Positions 11,255-22,999 of a stretch of 64,000 nt of DNA are shown here, piece by piece (the stretch's first letter is position 1; each line of letters begins with the position of its first letter). The stretch is from Rana temporaria (taxonomy: Eukaryota; Chordata; Amphibia; Anura; Ranidae). Below the pieces are notes generated by a model. The model did no database searches, was not told where the DNA came from, and saw only the letters and a program-made list of their open reading frames with translations. The translations under genes and the position numbers were made by a program. The stretch covers positions 155,266,142-155,330,141 of the forward strand of contig NC_053489.1 of the NCBI RefSeq assembly GCF_905171775.1, given 5' to 3'.

Positions 11255-12734
11255 TCAAAGTACTAAAAACATGTGCAATCAGAAAAAAATAAACAGGAGC
11301 CAACAAGTGGAAGAAAACTTCAGATCTGATAAAATTAAAATTAGGCTGGCATGTCAACATAAACCAGTGGCAGCCTCCTTTATTTGCTCAAGCTCATTTA
11401 AAGCCTGCAGCATATCTGCACTGATATGGCCAATTGTGCACCTGGGAAGCTCATGTCCTTGGAAGAAGAGAAAAAAGTTTTTAAGGCAATGATGGTCAAG
11501 TGGCTGAAGCTCTACATAGTGAATTATGGTCACGTTACTAGGCAAATTGTGCAAATACTTACCTGAAGGTATATGTCATTGGCTCTGGCGTGCACGCAGC
11601 GGCAGGCGGAGTTATCGACCACCATCAAGCTGATTGTACAGTCTCTCTATGAAGGGCAGTGGCCTGATGAGTTAGCATCACCGCTCAGTAAGACTTTGCA
11701 AAACACGTCGCTTACACTAATCCAAAGTGGTAGTCGAATGCCTGGATGGGCTGTACTGGTTTGGATTGTGAAAGGTTGTGCTGTATGTACAGAAGTGCAG
11801 ACTCAGTCTGTATATTTTGTGGCATCAATGGGCTTACTGACTGGGGATTCTATCTTGTTGCATGTGTGGCTAAATTACCCACTTGTGGTCAGGGAGTACG
11901 AAAGCTGGGGGCAGGTTTATATTTCCCTCTGTTGAAAGCATGACCACGATGTCCTCTGCATACCAGGTCAATACACGGTACTTTGTGTTCTGGATGGGGA
12001 GATCATTGCTTTGAAGGAAGCACCTGGGTATTATATAGGATGTAGACAAGTTTTTCCTTGTCCTAAAGGATACCGATGTAACGTCAGTCATGAAACAAGG
12101 GTATTTCTTGAACCTAACAGTAGGTAGAGGTGCAGGATATACCCTGGGCATGGTCACTGAAATCCAATCACAGGGATAGAATTTTGTGGGTTTTTTGTCA
12201 TTGTTTGAGATTTATATGTGTTGTTAGACTCAAAACTTATATAGGAAGCTGCTTATCTATGCAAGTTGAGGGACGAATTGATGGTAGGGTCTCTTCGTAC
12301 AAATTAGAGACTTTGCTGCCAATTTAGATCCCTGAGGTACCGCAGACAGGCCAAGTTGCAGTAGGAAAAACCACTGTGAGCAAGCCTGCATAATCCCAAC
12401 CCGTAGTTACAGTAAAGAGTTATAGAAGGTTGGGAGCGGGATATGTAATTTGATGGGTCATATGCATATATGTAAATATTATGGTAATGGCTTGATTTAT
12501 GTCATGGTGTAGTGTGATAACGGTGTATTTTAGGCTAGTAAGATGGGCAAGAAAGGCCCTCCTCGAGACTCTGTAGTTGAAAGCTGGTTAATATGCTGCT
12601 CTGAGTGTGTGCGGGTGAATGGTGAGTGAATAGATACCCCTTACCTGTACTACACCCCTTTCATGAAGATGTCAGAAAGAAGAAGAAGATAGGGAATGGT
12701 GACATGGAAGCCGTCACGGAAGTTGGTGTGTCAC
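11255..12734. other. No gene or repeat recognised
   Basis: About 1.5 kb with only short scattered frames. The minus frame at 12157-11870 contains YAEDIVV, which recalls an RT YADD box. The flanking residues do not show the other RT motifs, so I do not call it. Confidence 0.45.
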
Positions 12735-13090
12735 CCAGTAGCAAAGCGGCACGTGTTGGGACGCACAGCATGTTAAAACCATTATGGACTGTTCCAAAGA
12801 GCTGATTCTGAAGCACATGTTGGAAGACAGTTAAGGACTGTTCCAGAGGTATTGATTCTGAAACACATGTTGGAAGTCAGTTATGGACTGTTTCATAGGA
12901 GCCGGTTCTGAAGCCTATGTTGAGAGGCGCAACACAGTAAAACCATTGTGGGCTATTCCATACAAGCTGTTTTTGAAGCACATGCAGTTAAAGACCGTTC
13001 CATAGGTTCTGGTCCAGAAACACGGGTTGGGAAGCACAGCACGTTAAGACCGTGATGAACTGTTCAATGGGAGCCATGGCTGAAGTAGGG
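12735..13090. repeat. Degenerate minisatellite, ~60-70 bp unit
   Basis: About five diverged copies of a unit containing GACTGTTCCA, then a GATTCTGAAGCACATGTTGG type core and AAGCACAGCACGTTAA. The copies differ by substitutions and small indels. Non-coding. Confidence 0.65.
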
Positions 13091-13840
13091 TGATATGCGC
13101 CCTTCAGACGCAAAGCGGCATATGTTGCAGAGCAATTCAGCTGGCTGTACAATGAATGACACTTGCAATCTTTAAAGGCACAGAGGATTTTTGTCCTCAG
13201 GCAAAATATGCACAGCAGGGGGGCCTGGCTTAGATGTGTAAGACAATATCCTGCAAGTCAGCTGGAGAAAGGGGCTGCCCTATGAACAGTGATTGGTCCA
13301 AAGGCAAATGGGAGGGAGTTTTTGAATGAGTGATGAGTGAGTGGCTGGAACTCAGAAAGCTCTCTGTTCTCTTGGACGCTTGGTGAGTAAGGATCTCAGC
13401 TGGCCAAATCCTCATGGAAGCCTGGGCTGTATTTGGGGCCTAGCCATGTGGCCAAGGCCTACCTCTTTTTACATTGTGAGCTCAGCCAGGGAGGAGATCG
13501 AGTGTTGAGTATATTTCTATCTTATTTGCCAGTATTGTTTGTTAGGCCATAGACATTTTCTGTTAGAATGTGATGTTCCTACTTTGAAGGAAATAAACAT
13601 ATGTTGAACTAGCAATGCTTCTGTCTTTTTATAACTAGCATTATAGCCGTAAGCCTAATATACACTCTGGTCTTATATATTAGCAAACAAGGGACTTGTA
13701 TGCAGTAATACAGATGCAATAGTTATATATACAGTATGCTATACGTTACAGTAAAGGATAAATAGACACATATAGTTATTATTGCATGATTGATTCTTCA
13801 TATAGCCATTGTAATCCAGCCCAAATTACATATTACTTAC
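13091..13840. other. No gene recognised; LTR-like features only
   Basis: A polyadenylation signal (AATAAA near 13593) follows an AGTGATGAGTGAGTGG stretch, a layout seen in LTRs. I could not find paired TG/CA ends or a TSD, so no element is called. Confidence 0.35.
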
Positions 13841-13841
13841 T

Positions 13842-14785
13842 GTTTAACTGGTTGCCGACCAGCCGCCGCCGCAGTTCTACGTCTTCTGCGCGAGAGCCCG
13901 TAGCTCTACGTCGCATCCTGAAGCAGCCACTAGGGGCACGTGCGTGCCTGGTGGTCGCGATCACCGCCGGGCACCCGCGATCGCTTGTTACAGAGCGAGG
14001 ACCAGGAGCTGTGTGTTTAAACACACAGCTCCCGATCCTGTCAGGGGAGAAATGCCTGACCGTCTGTTTATATAATGTATGAACAGCGATCAGTCATTTC
14101 CCCTAGTGAGTCCACCCCCCCTACAGTTATAACACACCCAGGGAACATACGTAACCCCTTCCCCGCCCCCTAGTGTTAACCCCTTCCCTGCCAGTGGCAT
14201 TTTTATAGTAATCATTGCATTTTTATAGCACTGATCGCTATAAAAATGCCAATGGTCCCAAAAATGTGTCAAAAGTGTCCGAAGTGTCCGCCATTATGCC
14301 GCAGTACTGAAAAAAAATTGCTGATCACCGCCATTACTAGTAAAAAAAATATTAATAAAAATGCCATAAAACTACCCCCTATTTTGTAAACGCTATAACT
14401 TTTGCGCAAACCAATCAATAAACGCTTATTGAAATTTTTTTACAAAAAATATGTAGAAGAATACGTATCGGCCTAAACTGAGGAAAAAAAACTTTTTTTA
14501 TATATATATATTTTTGGGGGATATTTATTATGTTAAAAAGTAAAAAATATAATTTTTCTTCAAAATTGACGCTCTATTTTTGTTTATAGCGCAAAAACTA
14601 AAAACCGCAGAGGTGATAAAATACCACCAAAGGAAAGCTCTATTTGTGGGGAAAAAAGGACGCCAATTTTGTTTGGGAACCACGTCGCACGACCGCGCAA
14701 TTGTCAGTTAAAGTGACGCAGTGCCGAATCGCAAAAAGTGCTCTGGTCTTTGACCAGCAATATGGTCCGGGGCTTAAGTGGTAAA
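13842..14785. mobile_element. TTAA-type element, family A copy
   Basis: It starts at a TTAA (TTAACTGGTTGCCGACC) and ends with GGGGCTTAAGTGGTAAA. The right half (14330-14760) matches 22040-22490 closely, including CGCTATAACTTTTGCGCAAACC and the GCACGACCGCGCAATTGTCAG block. The GC-rich left half contains a palindrome around TGTTTAAACACACAGCTCC. The right TTAA has decayed to TAAA. Non-coding, presumably mobilised by a piggyBac-type transposase. Confidence 0.6.
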
Positions 14786-15462
14786 GAAACTTTAAAAAAA
14801 CTTGTTCCAGAGGTAAGGCAGTGCCATCTTAAGTATTGTTTTCTGAGTCCACATAGTGTATTTCCGCCCATACATTGAGCACTTCCTGTACTGTTAACCA
14901 AGACTCCTTCTCAATCCAACGTTTCTATGGCAACCCTGCTTCCCTGCTCATAGACACTTGTTTAATTTCTTAGTATTTACTTGTGCCCGATTATCTAGTG
15001 TTTGCCTATGTCAGTCTTATCATCTTCAGCTGATAAGACTGCAGTAATTCAGTCTGATGCCCAGGTTTACAGTCCATGTGATATCACATGGTCACATGGG
15101 GTGTAGGAGGAAGCTCTAAGTGATTATGCAGTCTCGTGGGATTTCACTGTTGTGCCATAGAAAGTCCTGATAACAGACAGACAAGCAAGCAGAATGTGCC
15201 GTAAATCAAGAGAAATCTGGGCATGCTCCAGTGACGTCATTCTAAAGAACAAAAAGGATTACAACAATACTAAGCAAGTAAGGATATTTCTACAAGCAGT
15301 GTTCATTAGGGTTTTTTATGCTGATTTACGTGGGATAAAGTTGTGGGGGAGGGTTTATAACCACTTTAAAAAAACTGAATTTTTTATAGTTTGCATGGCA
15401 TATGCTGATGTGACTTCAAGCGGTAGCCTGGTGGGTACCTGGCGTTACATAGTAACATAATA
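14786..15462. other. No gene recognised
   Basis: It ends with GGGTTTATAACCACTTTAA, which resembles a TTAA-type element end, but the partner end is not clear. No coding signal. Confidence 0.35.
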
Positions 15463-15885
15463 ACATAGTTAACCTAGTTGAAAAAAATTCCATCTAGTTC
15501 AACCCACAGAAGAATAAAAACGCACACAAATTGAAACTGTCATATACACAATCCTATACCCACAATTGATCCAGAGGAAGGTAAAGAAAAACTTGATTTA
15601 ATTTGCTCAAGCATGGGAAAAAAAATCCTTCCTTATCCCCCAAGAGGCAAATAGATATTTCCTGGATCAACTTTACCTATAAATATTAGCATCCAGTTAT
15701 ATTTTTGCATTTAGGAAAGAATCCAACAATTACTGGGCTAGGAAGAACCAGCTCGTGAGGGAGTCTATTCCATATTTTGACAGCTGTTACTGTGAAGAAG
15801 CCTTTCTGTATTTGGAGGTTAAATCTCTTTCCTTCAGATGTAAAGAGTGCCCCATTGTCCTCTGTGATTACCTAAAAGTGAAGAC
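15463..15885 (+). repeat. Old dispersed repeat beginning TTACATAGTAACATA
   Basis: Begins TTACATAGTAACATAATAAC and includes TCTAGTTCAACCCACAGAAG, TACTGTGAAGAAGCC and GTGCCCCATTGTCCTCTGTG. From memory this is a widely dispersed repeat in amphibian and other vertebrate genomes. I do not assign a superfamily. The open frame 15755-15955 runs through it and into the following Tc1-like tail and is not a gene. Confidence 0.45.
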
Positions 15886-16015
15886 AGAAACAGAAGAGTT
15901 GAAGCTGTTAAAGCTGCAAAGGGTGGGCCAAATCAATAATGAACTTGCAGACTAAGACTGGGATGCCCTTAAAGTTCTTGTGCATGTAAAGGCAGGTGTC
16001 CTAATACTTTTGGTA
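15886..16015 (+). mobile_element. Tc1-like transposon 3' end, relic
   Basis: AAAGCTGCAAAGGGTGGGCC, then GACTGGGATGCC and finally AGGTGTCCTAATACTTTTGG match the usual end of Tc1-like transposons (transposase C-terminus plus GGTGTCC..ACTTTTGG inverted-repeat edge). Only the last ~130 bp remain. Confidence 0.5.
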
Positions 16016-16020
16016 ATAAT

Positions 16021-16194
16021 TGCTTTAATTGCTTATTGTCAATGCTGAATTATGCAAAGAACACAGAATTGTTTTTTAAATTTTTAATTACAGATGAGTG
16101 AACTTTTCAGAATTCATTGCACTGATGATTGTCCCAATTTTCTTCAGTTTTCAACTGTTTTAAAAAAAGAACGTATAGTAGTTTTGTACATATG
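16021..16194 (+). repeat. Inverted-duplication arm 1, flank part
   Basis: This 174-bp stretch (TGCTTTAATTGCTTATTGTC through GTTTTGTACATATG) returns almost unchanged as its reverse complement at 18425-18598. It sits directly against the Harbinger-like element at 16195, and the duplication continues through that element. Confidence 0.85.
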
Positions 16195-16928
16195 GGGCCG
16201 GATTCAGAAAGGACTTACGACGACGTATCTCCAGATACGCCGCCGTAAGTCCAAATGTGCGCCGTCTTATCTATACGCTTATTCAGAAAATCAGATACGC
16301 CTGAATTTTGGCAAGATATGACCGACGTAAGTCTCCTACGCCGTTGTATCTTAGGTGCATATTTACACTGGCCGCTAGGGGCGATTCCGTTGATTTACGC
16401 ATCGAATATGTAAATGAGCTAGATACGCCGATTCACGAATGTACTTGCGCCCGTCGCAGTAAGCTATGCCGTTTACGCAAGGCGTACGTCTGGCGTAAGT
16501 TTACCCCTCATAAAGCAGGCGTAAGTCATGTTAAGGTATGGGCGTGGGAACAGCGCCGTATTTTACGTCGTTTACGTAAGTCATACGTGAATGGAGCTGG
16601 GTGTAGGTTACGTTCACGTCGTATGAATGGAGCCGGCGTATCTTAGGAAGTAAATTCGACGTGATTCTGAGCATGCGCACGCATGCGCCGTTCGTTCGTT
16701 CGGCCATGCATTTACATGGGGTCACGCTTCATTATAATACAACACGCCCACTGCCTTGCTACTTTGAATTAGGCGGGCTTACGCCGACCCATTTATGTTA
16801 CGCCGGCGTAAATATGGGAGCAAGTGCTTTGTGAATACTCAGCTTGCCTCTCAATGTTAAGTCGGCGTAGCGCATATGAGATGCGCTACGCCTATCTAAA
16901 GATGCGCCGATCTCTCTGAATCTGGCCC
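16195..16928 (+). mobile_element. Harbinger-like short element, inverted-duplication arm 1
   Basis: Terminal repeats GGGCCGGATTCAG and CTGAATCTGGCCC enclose about 734 bp rich in CGTAAG/CTTACG hexamers and TACGCC motifs. There is no transposase. The flanks do not match (ATG left, TTA right), whereas the inverted partner at 17722-18424 has CAT on both sides. This copy has a stretch around GCATGCGCACGCATGCGCCG that the partner lacks. Confidence 0.75.
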
Positions 16929-17718
16929 TTAGTGTATTTTGCAGTGTGTTCGCATACAGTTCTCTTGAAGAATTCTCATTTCTGTGTTCATCAATACCAA
17001 TATTCCCTTGCAGTCTAAGCCTTGGAGAGCAGCCCTTAGCCTTGGAAAATGTGCTAAAGTTAAGTGTTCTTAAGTTCCAGTATGTGCTTGTTGTTTACAG
17101 CTAACATTGAAGGAGAAGTATAGCCTCCTATGGATCGCAAAGGTTCAGTTTGGTTGATGTCACAGAGCAAGTCCCGGCTCTGAAAATATCTCAACCATAT
17201 GGTCGGCATCCACCCAAATGCCTTGAACAGCAGCCAGCCTCTCAGTGAGCCAGCCACTCCCACCCCCTCCATAGCCCAGCGCTTCAGAAGGGTAATTTGC
17301 TCACATCTGTTGCAGCGCTATTCATCCTTGAGCTGTTGCTCCCTTACTGTATGCATGCTGCACACTGTGCACAGCACAAAACCTTCAACCTTGCCAGTAG
17401 TCATTGTCCCAGTTACAATAATAATAATACTTACAGGAAATTTCAGATTTTACACACAGGTTAGAAGACTCCTGTTTCAAGCTCATGTTTTAAACTGCTG
17501 TTTTCAACTCTCCACTTAGTCAAATTTCCCACTTTTTCAAAGTTCCAGCAAGCAAAATGTGGGTTGACTAAGGATTAATCAAGTCTGCAATGGCAAAACT
17601 GAAATCAGGTGTCAAATAAAAGAGATAATTTTACTTTTTTAAAAGAGATATCTAACTCAAGTGGAGATGATGGTGTAATGGCAGGCAGAAATTAAAATGA
17701 CTTTATACTAATGAATAC
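16929..17718. other. Spacer between inverted arms; no gene recognised
   Basis: About 790 bp between the two arms, not repeated in either orientation as far as I can see. Short frames on both strands (for example 17199-17519) have no motif. Confidence 0.5.
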
Positions 17719-17721
17719 CAT

Positions 17722-18424
17722 GGGCCAGATTCAGAGAGATTGGCGCATCTTTAGATAGGCGTAGCGCATCTCATATGTGCTACGCCGACGTAACATTGGG
17801 AGGCAAGCTGAGTATTCACAAAGCACTTGCTCCCATATTTACGGCCGTGTAACGTAAATGGGTAGGCGTAAGCCCGCCTAATTCAAAGTAGCAAGGCAGT
17901 GGGCGTGTTGAATTATAATGAAACGTGACCCCATGTAAATGCATGGCCGAATGAATCACGTCGAATTTACTCCCTAAGATACGCGGCTCCATTCATACGA
18001 CGTGAACGTAACCTACGCCCACCCCCATTCACGTACGACTTACGTAAACGACGTAAAATACGACGCTGTTCCCACGCCCATACCTTAACATGACTTACGC
18101 CTGATTTATGAGGGGTAAACTTACGCCGGACGTACGCCTTACGTAAACGGCGTAGTTTAATGCGACGGGTGCAAGTACATTCATGAATCGGCATATCTAG
18201 GTCATTTACATATTCGACGCGTAAATCAACGGAAGCGCCCTTAGCGGCCAGCGTAAATATGCACCCAAGATACAACGGCGTAGGAGACTTACGTCGGTCG
18301 CATCTTGCCAAAATTCAAGCGTATCTGATTTCCTGAAAAAGCGTATAGATACGATGGCGCACATTTGGACTTACGACGGCATATCTGGAGATACGTCGTC
18401 GTAAGTCCTTTCTGAATCCGGCCC
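17722..18424 (-). mobile_element. Harbinger-like short element, inverted-duplication arm 2
   Basis: GGGCCAGATTCAG at the left and CTGAATCCGGCCC at the right, flanked by CAT at 17719-17721 and 18425-18427. It is the reverse complement of 16195-16928 with scattered substitutions and one ~30-bp deletion. The matching flanks suggest this is the original insertion of the pair. Confidence 0.75.
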
Positions 18425-18598
18425 CATATGTACAAAACTACTATACGTTCTTTTTTTAAAACAGTTGAAAACTGAAGAAAATTGGGACAATCATCAGTGC
18501 AATGAATTCTGAAAAGTTCACTCATCTGTAATTAAAAATTTAAAAAACAATTCTGTGTTCTTTGCATAATTCAGCATTGACAATAAGCAATTAAAGCA
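18425..18598 (-). repeat. Inverted-duplication arm 2, flank part
   Basis: Reverse complement of 16021-16194. The match stops at GCAATTAAAGCA; beyond it the two sides are unrelated. Confidence 0.85.
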
Positions 18599-19115
18599 TA
18601 TTGAAAAAACAAACAATCCACACACAAATTGCATTTTATCCCTGGAATTCCACAGTAACCTTGACTGAAACCAACAGCCAATTTACTTCTACATCAATTG
18701 TAAGGTACATAGAAAGGTAATTCCTAACAGAATAATCATTTTCCTTAACTACTTTAAATAATTAAAACACATTATAACAACACAATTCAATTTAGCGTCT
18801 GAGTTTTACTTTGCTGTGAAGATATTTGTTTTGGGTGTAAAGGATATATTTGGAATTCCTCTTTTATTTAGAAGAAGACTACCTAGGCTTTTCCTGTCTC
18901 CTGTGACAAAAATTTGGTAACTTAGGTATTTTTTTTGTTATTTGATGTCCTTTAAATATTTGGGAGGTGTTCTAACTAAAGCCACTAGGAATCTGGTATC
19001 CAGCCATCCTCATTGAAAGAGCATACCCTGTCTCCAATAAGTAGCCCTACTGATTTCAAGTTCAAATGCTGAAAAACAGGAATTATGGGTCATTCTATCT
19101 TTTAATAAGGAGGCA
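18599..19115. other. No gene recognised
   Basis: AT-rich single-copy-looking sequence. No inverted ends, TSD or coding frame was seen. Confidence 0.45.
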
Positions 19116-19117
19116 TG

Positions 19118-19322
19118 TTTTTTTTTTTTTTTTTTGTTTACAAACATTTTTTATTGAGGTAAAGTAAATTATACAGACACATGACAGTACATAACATAAG
19201 ATGAATGACAAAGAAACATTTATGCAAATCAAAATAAAGAACACAAAGAAAAATTCTGAAGCATACAAGACGACCATCAAAAGAAAAATACCGATCATTG
19301 ATATTTGACATAAAATACACCT
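19118..19322 (-). mobile_element. 5'-truncated LINE tail
   Basis: A poly(T) run at 19118-19135 followed by GTTTACAAACATTTTTTATTGAGGTAAAG is, on the minus strand, a LINE 3' end with CAATAAAAAATG and poly(A). Flanks are similar: AAGGAGGCATGTTTTT at the left and AGGGAGGCAAGTTTTT at the right, an apparent ~16-bp TSD with two mismatches. Only about 200 bp of 3' UTR was inserted; the frames in it are not coding. Confidence 0.7.
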
Positions 19323-19620
19323 AGGGAGGCAAGTTTTTTAATGATGATTGTTGTAAATCACTCTAAAGGAAAATAAATGTAGGAACGTATTTCAAAATAT
19401 ACAAACTTGAATAATTCGGTCATAACTTTTATTTTTGCCATTTTGCATGTACAAATATAGTGACAGACGTAAGGTACAAAACACACACTGAACAATCAAG
19501 AGAAGATAGTTCTGCAAAGGCAGATGTCCAACAGACAGTAGAATGATGAACAGAAAGACATGATATACTCATCCTTTGGTAAAAGACCAAAACCTCTGAC
19601 TTTGTAAGCATCTCAAGGCC
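19323..19620. other. No gene recognised
   Basis: AT-rich sequence between the LINE tail and the next Harbinger-like element. Confidence 0.4.
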
Positions 19621-19623
19621 TAA

Positions 19624-20280
19624 GGGCCAGATTCACAAAGGGGATACGACGGCGTATCTCCTGATACGCCGTCGTATCTCTGTTTCTATCTATGCGACTG
19701 ATTCATAGAATCAGTTACGCATAGATATCTATAAGATCCGACAGGTGTAATTGTTTTACACTGTCGGATCTTAGGATGCAGTACCGCGGCCGCCGCTGGG
19801 GGGAGTTTGCGTCGTAAACCAGCGTCGGGTATGCAAATTAGGAGTTACGGCGATCCACGATGGATTTTCGCGTTCGCTACGTCGCCGCTAGTCTAGTTTC
19901 CCGTCGCAAATTTAGTCGTCGTTTTGGGTGCCCTAACTTTAGTCAGCAATCGTATTGCTGTCTAAAGTATGGCCGTCGTTCCTGTGTCGGAATTTGAAAT
20001 TTAACGTCGTTTGCGTAACACGTCCGGGAATACGGAAGTACGCTACGCGCGTCGCCGTTCGAAAAAATGACGTCACGGCGCGCAAAGCACGACGGGAATT
20101 GTGAAACGGAACATGCGCAGTAGGTCCGGCGCGGGAGCGCGCCTAATTTAAATGGCACACGCCGCCGGCGTAGTTTTCATCGCAAGTGCTTTGTGAATCA
20201 GACACTTGCGATAAAAACTTGCGGCGGTGTAACGTATCTACGATACGTTACGCCGCCGCGATTCTACGTGAATCTGGCCC
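19624..20280. mobile_element. Harbinger-like short element with TAA duplication
   Basis: GGGCCAGATTCAC at the left and GTGAATCTGGCCC at the right bound a 657-bp, GC- and CpG-rich interior. TAA flanks both ends (19621-19623 and 20281-20283), the 3-bp duplication expected of PIF/Harbinger elements. The outer ~50 bp are palindromic (GGATACGACGGCGTATC). No transposase. Confidence 0.75.
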
Positions 20281-20283
20281 TAA

Positions 20284-20659
20284 GAGCTTTGGTTAGATGG
20301 TTCTGTTCCAGGTGATAGATGTGGGAAATTTTCCATCGGGAGATCTCTGTGAGCTATGTGAAGCATGTGAGTCCATTTTTTTTATAGAATCAGGTGAAGT
20401 GATCTAGTATGGCTTGCAGGTATATACAAAAACGAACTTGAAGGGGAATCCCCATTTGTACTGGATCTCACAGATCTAGGAAATAGGAAATAAGACTGGG
20501 GTGCTCTATGTTCTATAATTGTGCACTGAGACAGGTCAGCAAAAAGCCAGTATTCACTGACTTGGACCTTGGAACTGGGGAGAGAATTTGGAGGTCACTA
20601 CCTGCAACAACTGTTCCTAAGTACAGTAATAGTGGCATTTAATTATAATATTTTTTTCT
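20284..20659. other. No gene recognised
   Basis: Possibly an older, unrecognisable upstream part of the Penelope-like element that follows. No motif seen. Confidence 0.35.
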
Positions 20660-20900
20660 TTGACATTGAGTATCCCATTCATATTGTCATAAAAGATCTC
20701 CCGGTGGGAGACATCAATGATAACCAATGCAATTAAAATGTATGAGTGAGGAACAAACCACCCATGAATGTTTTAGTTGTGATCTTGAGTGGCTCCAACA
20801 AAAGAATCCAAACATGGTTCTATCATAAACCCATCTCAAGGAATTATCTTTTCCACACTATTAGGTGTCATTCAGTCTATGTAAAAAATGCTAACCTAAC

Positions 20901-21263
20901 TTAAAGTGGTTGTAAAGGTTTGTCTTTTAATTTCTAAATAGGTTACTTTAAGCTAGTGCTTTGTTGGTTCACTTACCTTTTCCTTCCATTTCCCTTCTAA
21001 AAAAAAATTTTCTTTGTTTTCTTTGTCTGAATTTGTCACTTCCTGTTCCTCCTCAGTAAGGTGTTCAGTAAGCTGTTCTGGCTGACTATTCACCGCTCGG
21101 ATGATGGTGAAAAGCTTACTGAGGAGAAACAGGAAGTGAGAAATTCAGACAAAGAAAAAAAACATTTAGAAGGGAAATCGAAGGAAAAGGTAAGTGAACC
21201 AACTAGCTTAAAGGAACCAATTTAGAAAATAAAAGACAAACCTTTACAACCCCTGTAACTTAG
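20901..21263. mobile_element. Foldback short element within PLE-2
   Basis: Arms starting TTAAAGTGGTTGTAAAGG and ending CCTTTACAACCCCTGTAACTTA are largely complementary for more than 140 bp (TTGTCTTTTATT/AATAAAAGACAA, CTTACCTTTTCCTTC/GAAGGAAAAGGTAAG). The hairpin interior contains CACTTCCTGTTCCTCCTCAG and its complement. Non-coding. Confidence 0.7.
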
Positions 21264-21494
21264 GACTAATTTAAAGGATCTAGGGGTAATTTCTCTTTTG
21301 TGAAAGATTTTGAGATGCAGACATCAGCAATGGAGAGAAGATTCATTGAGTGGGGCTAGAATTCGTCTCATATTAAAAGGGCTCATTGTAAAGTTAATAA
21401 GATCTCTAGGGAGAGCTTTTTAAAGGCATTAAAAAACAAGTGAAAAAGAAAAAAATGAATGTTGCAATATGCAACAGTAAAATTCATTACTTAA

Positions 21495-22491
21495 CCACTT
21501 AAGAACCCCTTCACGCCGATATACGTTGGCAGAATGGCACGGCTGGGCACAATCACGTACCTGTACGTGTCTCTTTAAGCCCAGCCGTGGGGTCGTGAGC
21601 GCGCCGCCGCCGGTGCGCTCGCGACCCAGTCCGAAGCTCCGTGACCATGCCCGCGGGACCCCCGGACCCGATCGCCGCCGGTGTCCCGCAATCGGTCACC
21701 GGAGCTGAAGAATGGGGAGAGGTGTGTGTAAACACACCTTCCCTGTTCTTTGTTGTGGCAGGGTCATTGATCGTCTGTTCCCTGATATAGGGAAAGATGA
21801 TCAATGATGTCACACGTCCAGCCCTGCCCCCTTACAGTTAGATACACATATGAGGTTACACTTAACCCCTACAGTGCCCCCTAGTGGTTAACTCCTAAAC
21901 TGCAATTGTCATTTTCACAGTAAACAATGCATTTTTATAGCACTTTTTGCTGTGAAAATGACAATGGTCCCAAAAATGTGTCAAAATTGTCCGATGTGTC
22001 CGCCATAATGTCGCAGTCATGAAAAAAAATCGCTGATCGCCGCCATTAGTAGTAAAAAAATAAATATTAATAAAAATGCAATAAAACTATCCCCTCTATT
22101 GTAAACGCTGTAAATTTTGTGCAAACCAATCGATAAACGCTTATTGCGATTTTTTTTACCAAAAATAGGTAGAAGAATATGTATCGGCCTAAACTGAGGA
22201 AAAAAAATTTTTTTATATATTTTTGGGGGATATTTATTATAGCAAAAAGTAAAAAATATTGTTTTTTTTTCAAAATATTCGCTTTATTTTTGTTTATAGC
22301 GCAAAAAATAAAAACCCCAGAGGTGATCAAATACCACCAAAAGAAATCTCTATTTATGGGAAAAAAAGGACGCCAATTTTGTTTGGGAGCCACGTCGCAC
22401 GACTGCGCCATTGTCAGTTAAAGAGACAAAGTGCCGAATCGCAAAAAGGGGCAAGGTCCTTAACCTGCATAATGGTCTGGGTCTTAAGTGG
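21495..22491. mobile_element. TTAA element, family A, intact ends
   Basis: TTAA at 21491-21494 and 22492-22495 flank termini CCACTTAAGAACCCC and (complement) CCACTTAAGACCC. The left half is GC-rich, the right half carries the family A block with ATAGCGCAAAAAATAAAAACC and the GCACGACTGCGCCATTGTC segment. 997 bp and no transposase. TTAA duplication and CCA ends fit the piggyBac superfamily. It interrupts PLE-2. Confidence 0.78.
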
Positions 22492-22576
22492 TTAATATAC
22501 AGTAGCTTATAATTTGAAGACATTAAATGCATTGAACATAGATATTTGCTTATTCTACAAGGAGATCTAGGCTTAA

Positions 22577-22999
22577 AGGGGTGGTTCCCCCTAAAACACA
22601 TTTCTAACAATAGATTCGTAAGACCCCTTACACTGCGGGTAGGCTGGCTTTTTTTTTTTTTTTTAGTACATACCTCGATCTCGGCGTTTCGTCCCTTGTC
22701 GGTGGGCGTTCCTAGTTGATTGACGTTCCTCGGACGGGCGCATACGTGACGTCACGACTTTCCGAAAGAAGCCGAACGTCGCTGCGCATGCGCCGTATAG
22801 AGCCGACTGTCGGAAAGTCGTGACGTCACGTATGCGCCCGTCCGAGGAACGTCAATCAACTAGGAACGCCCACCGCCAAGGGACGAGAGGGCGAGATCTC
22901 GGTATGTACGAAAAAAAAAAAAAAAAAGCCAGCCTACCCGCAGTGTAACGGGTCTTACGAATCTATTGTTAGAAATTTGTTTTAGGGGGAACCACCGCT
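22577..22999. mobile_element. Long-hairpin TTAA element within PLE-2
   Basis: TTAA at 22573-22576 and 23000-23003. The ends AGGGGTGGTTCCCCC and (complement) AGCGGTGGTTCCCCC open two arms of roughly 200 bp that are nearly perfectly complementary, including GGCGCATACGTGACGTCACG, TTGATTGACGTTCC and runs of T/A. The loop is only a few tens of bases. Transcription would give a long double-stranded RNA. Confidence 0.8.

Noticed and set aside
11870..12157. Minus frame with YAEDIVV, possible reverse transcriptase box
   Set aside because: No neighbouring RT motifs and no continuation in other frames; a chance match is likely.
16094..18525. Two near-identical 75-78 codon frames starting MSELFRIHC, as a conserved gene pair
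   Set aside because: They are the two arms of the inverted duplication and half of each lies in the mobile element, so similarity is due to duplication and not selection.
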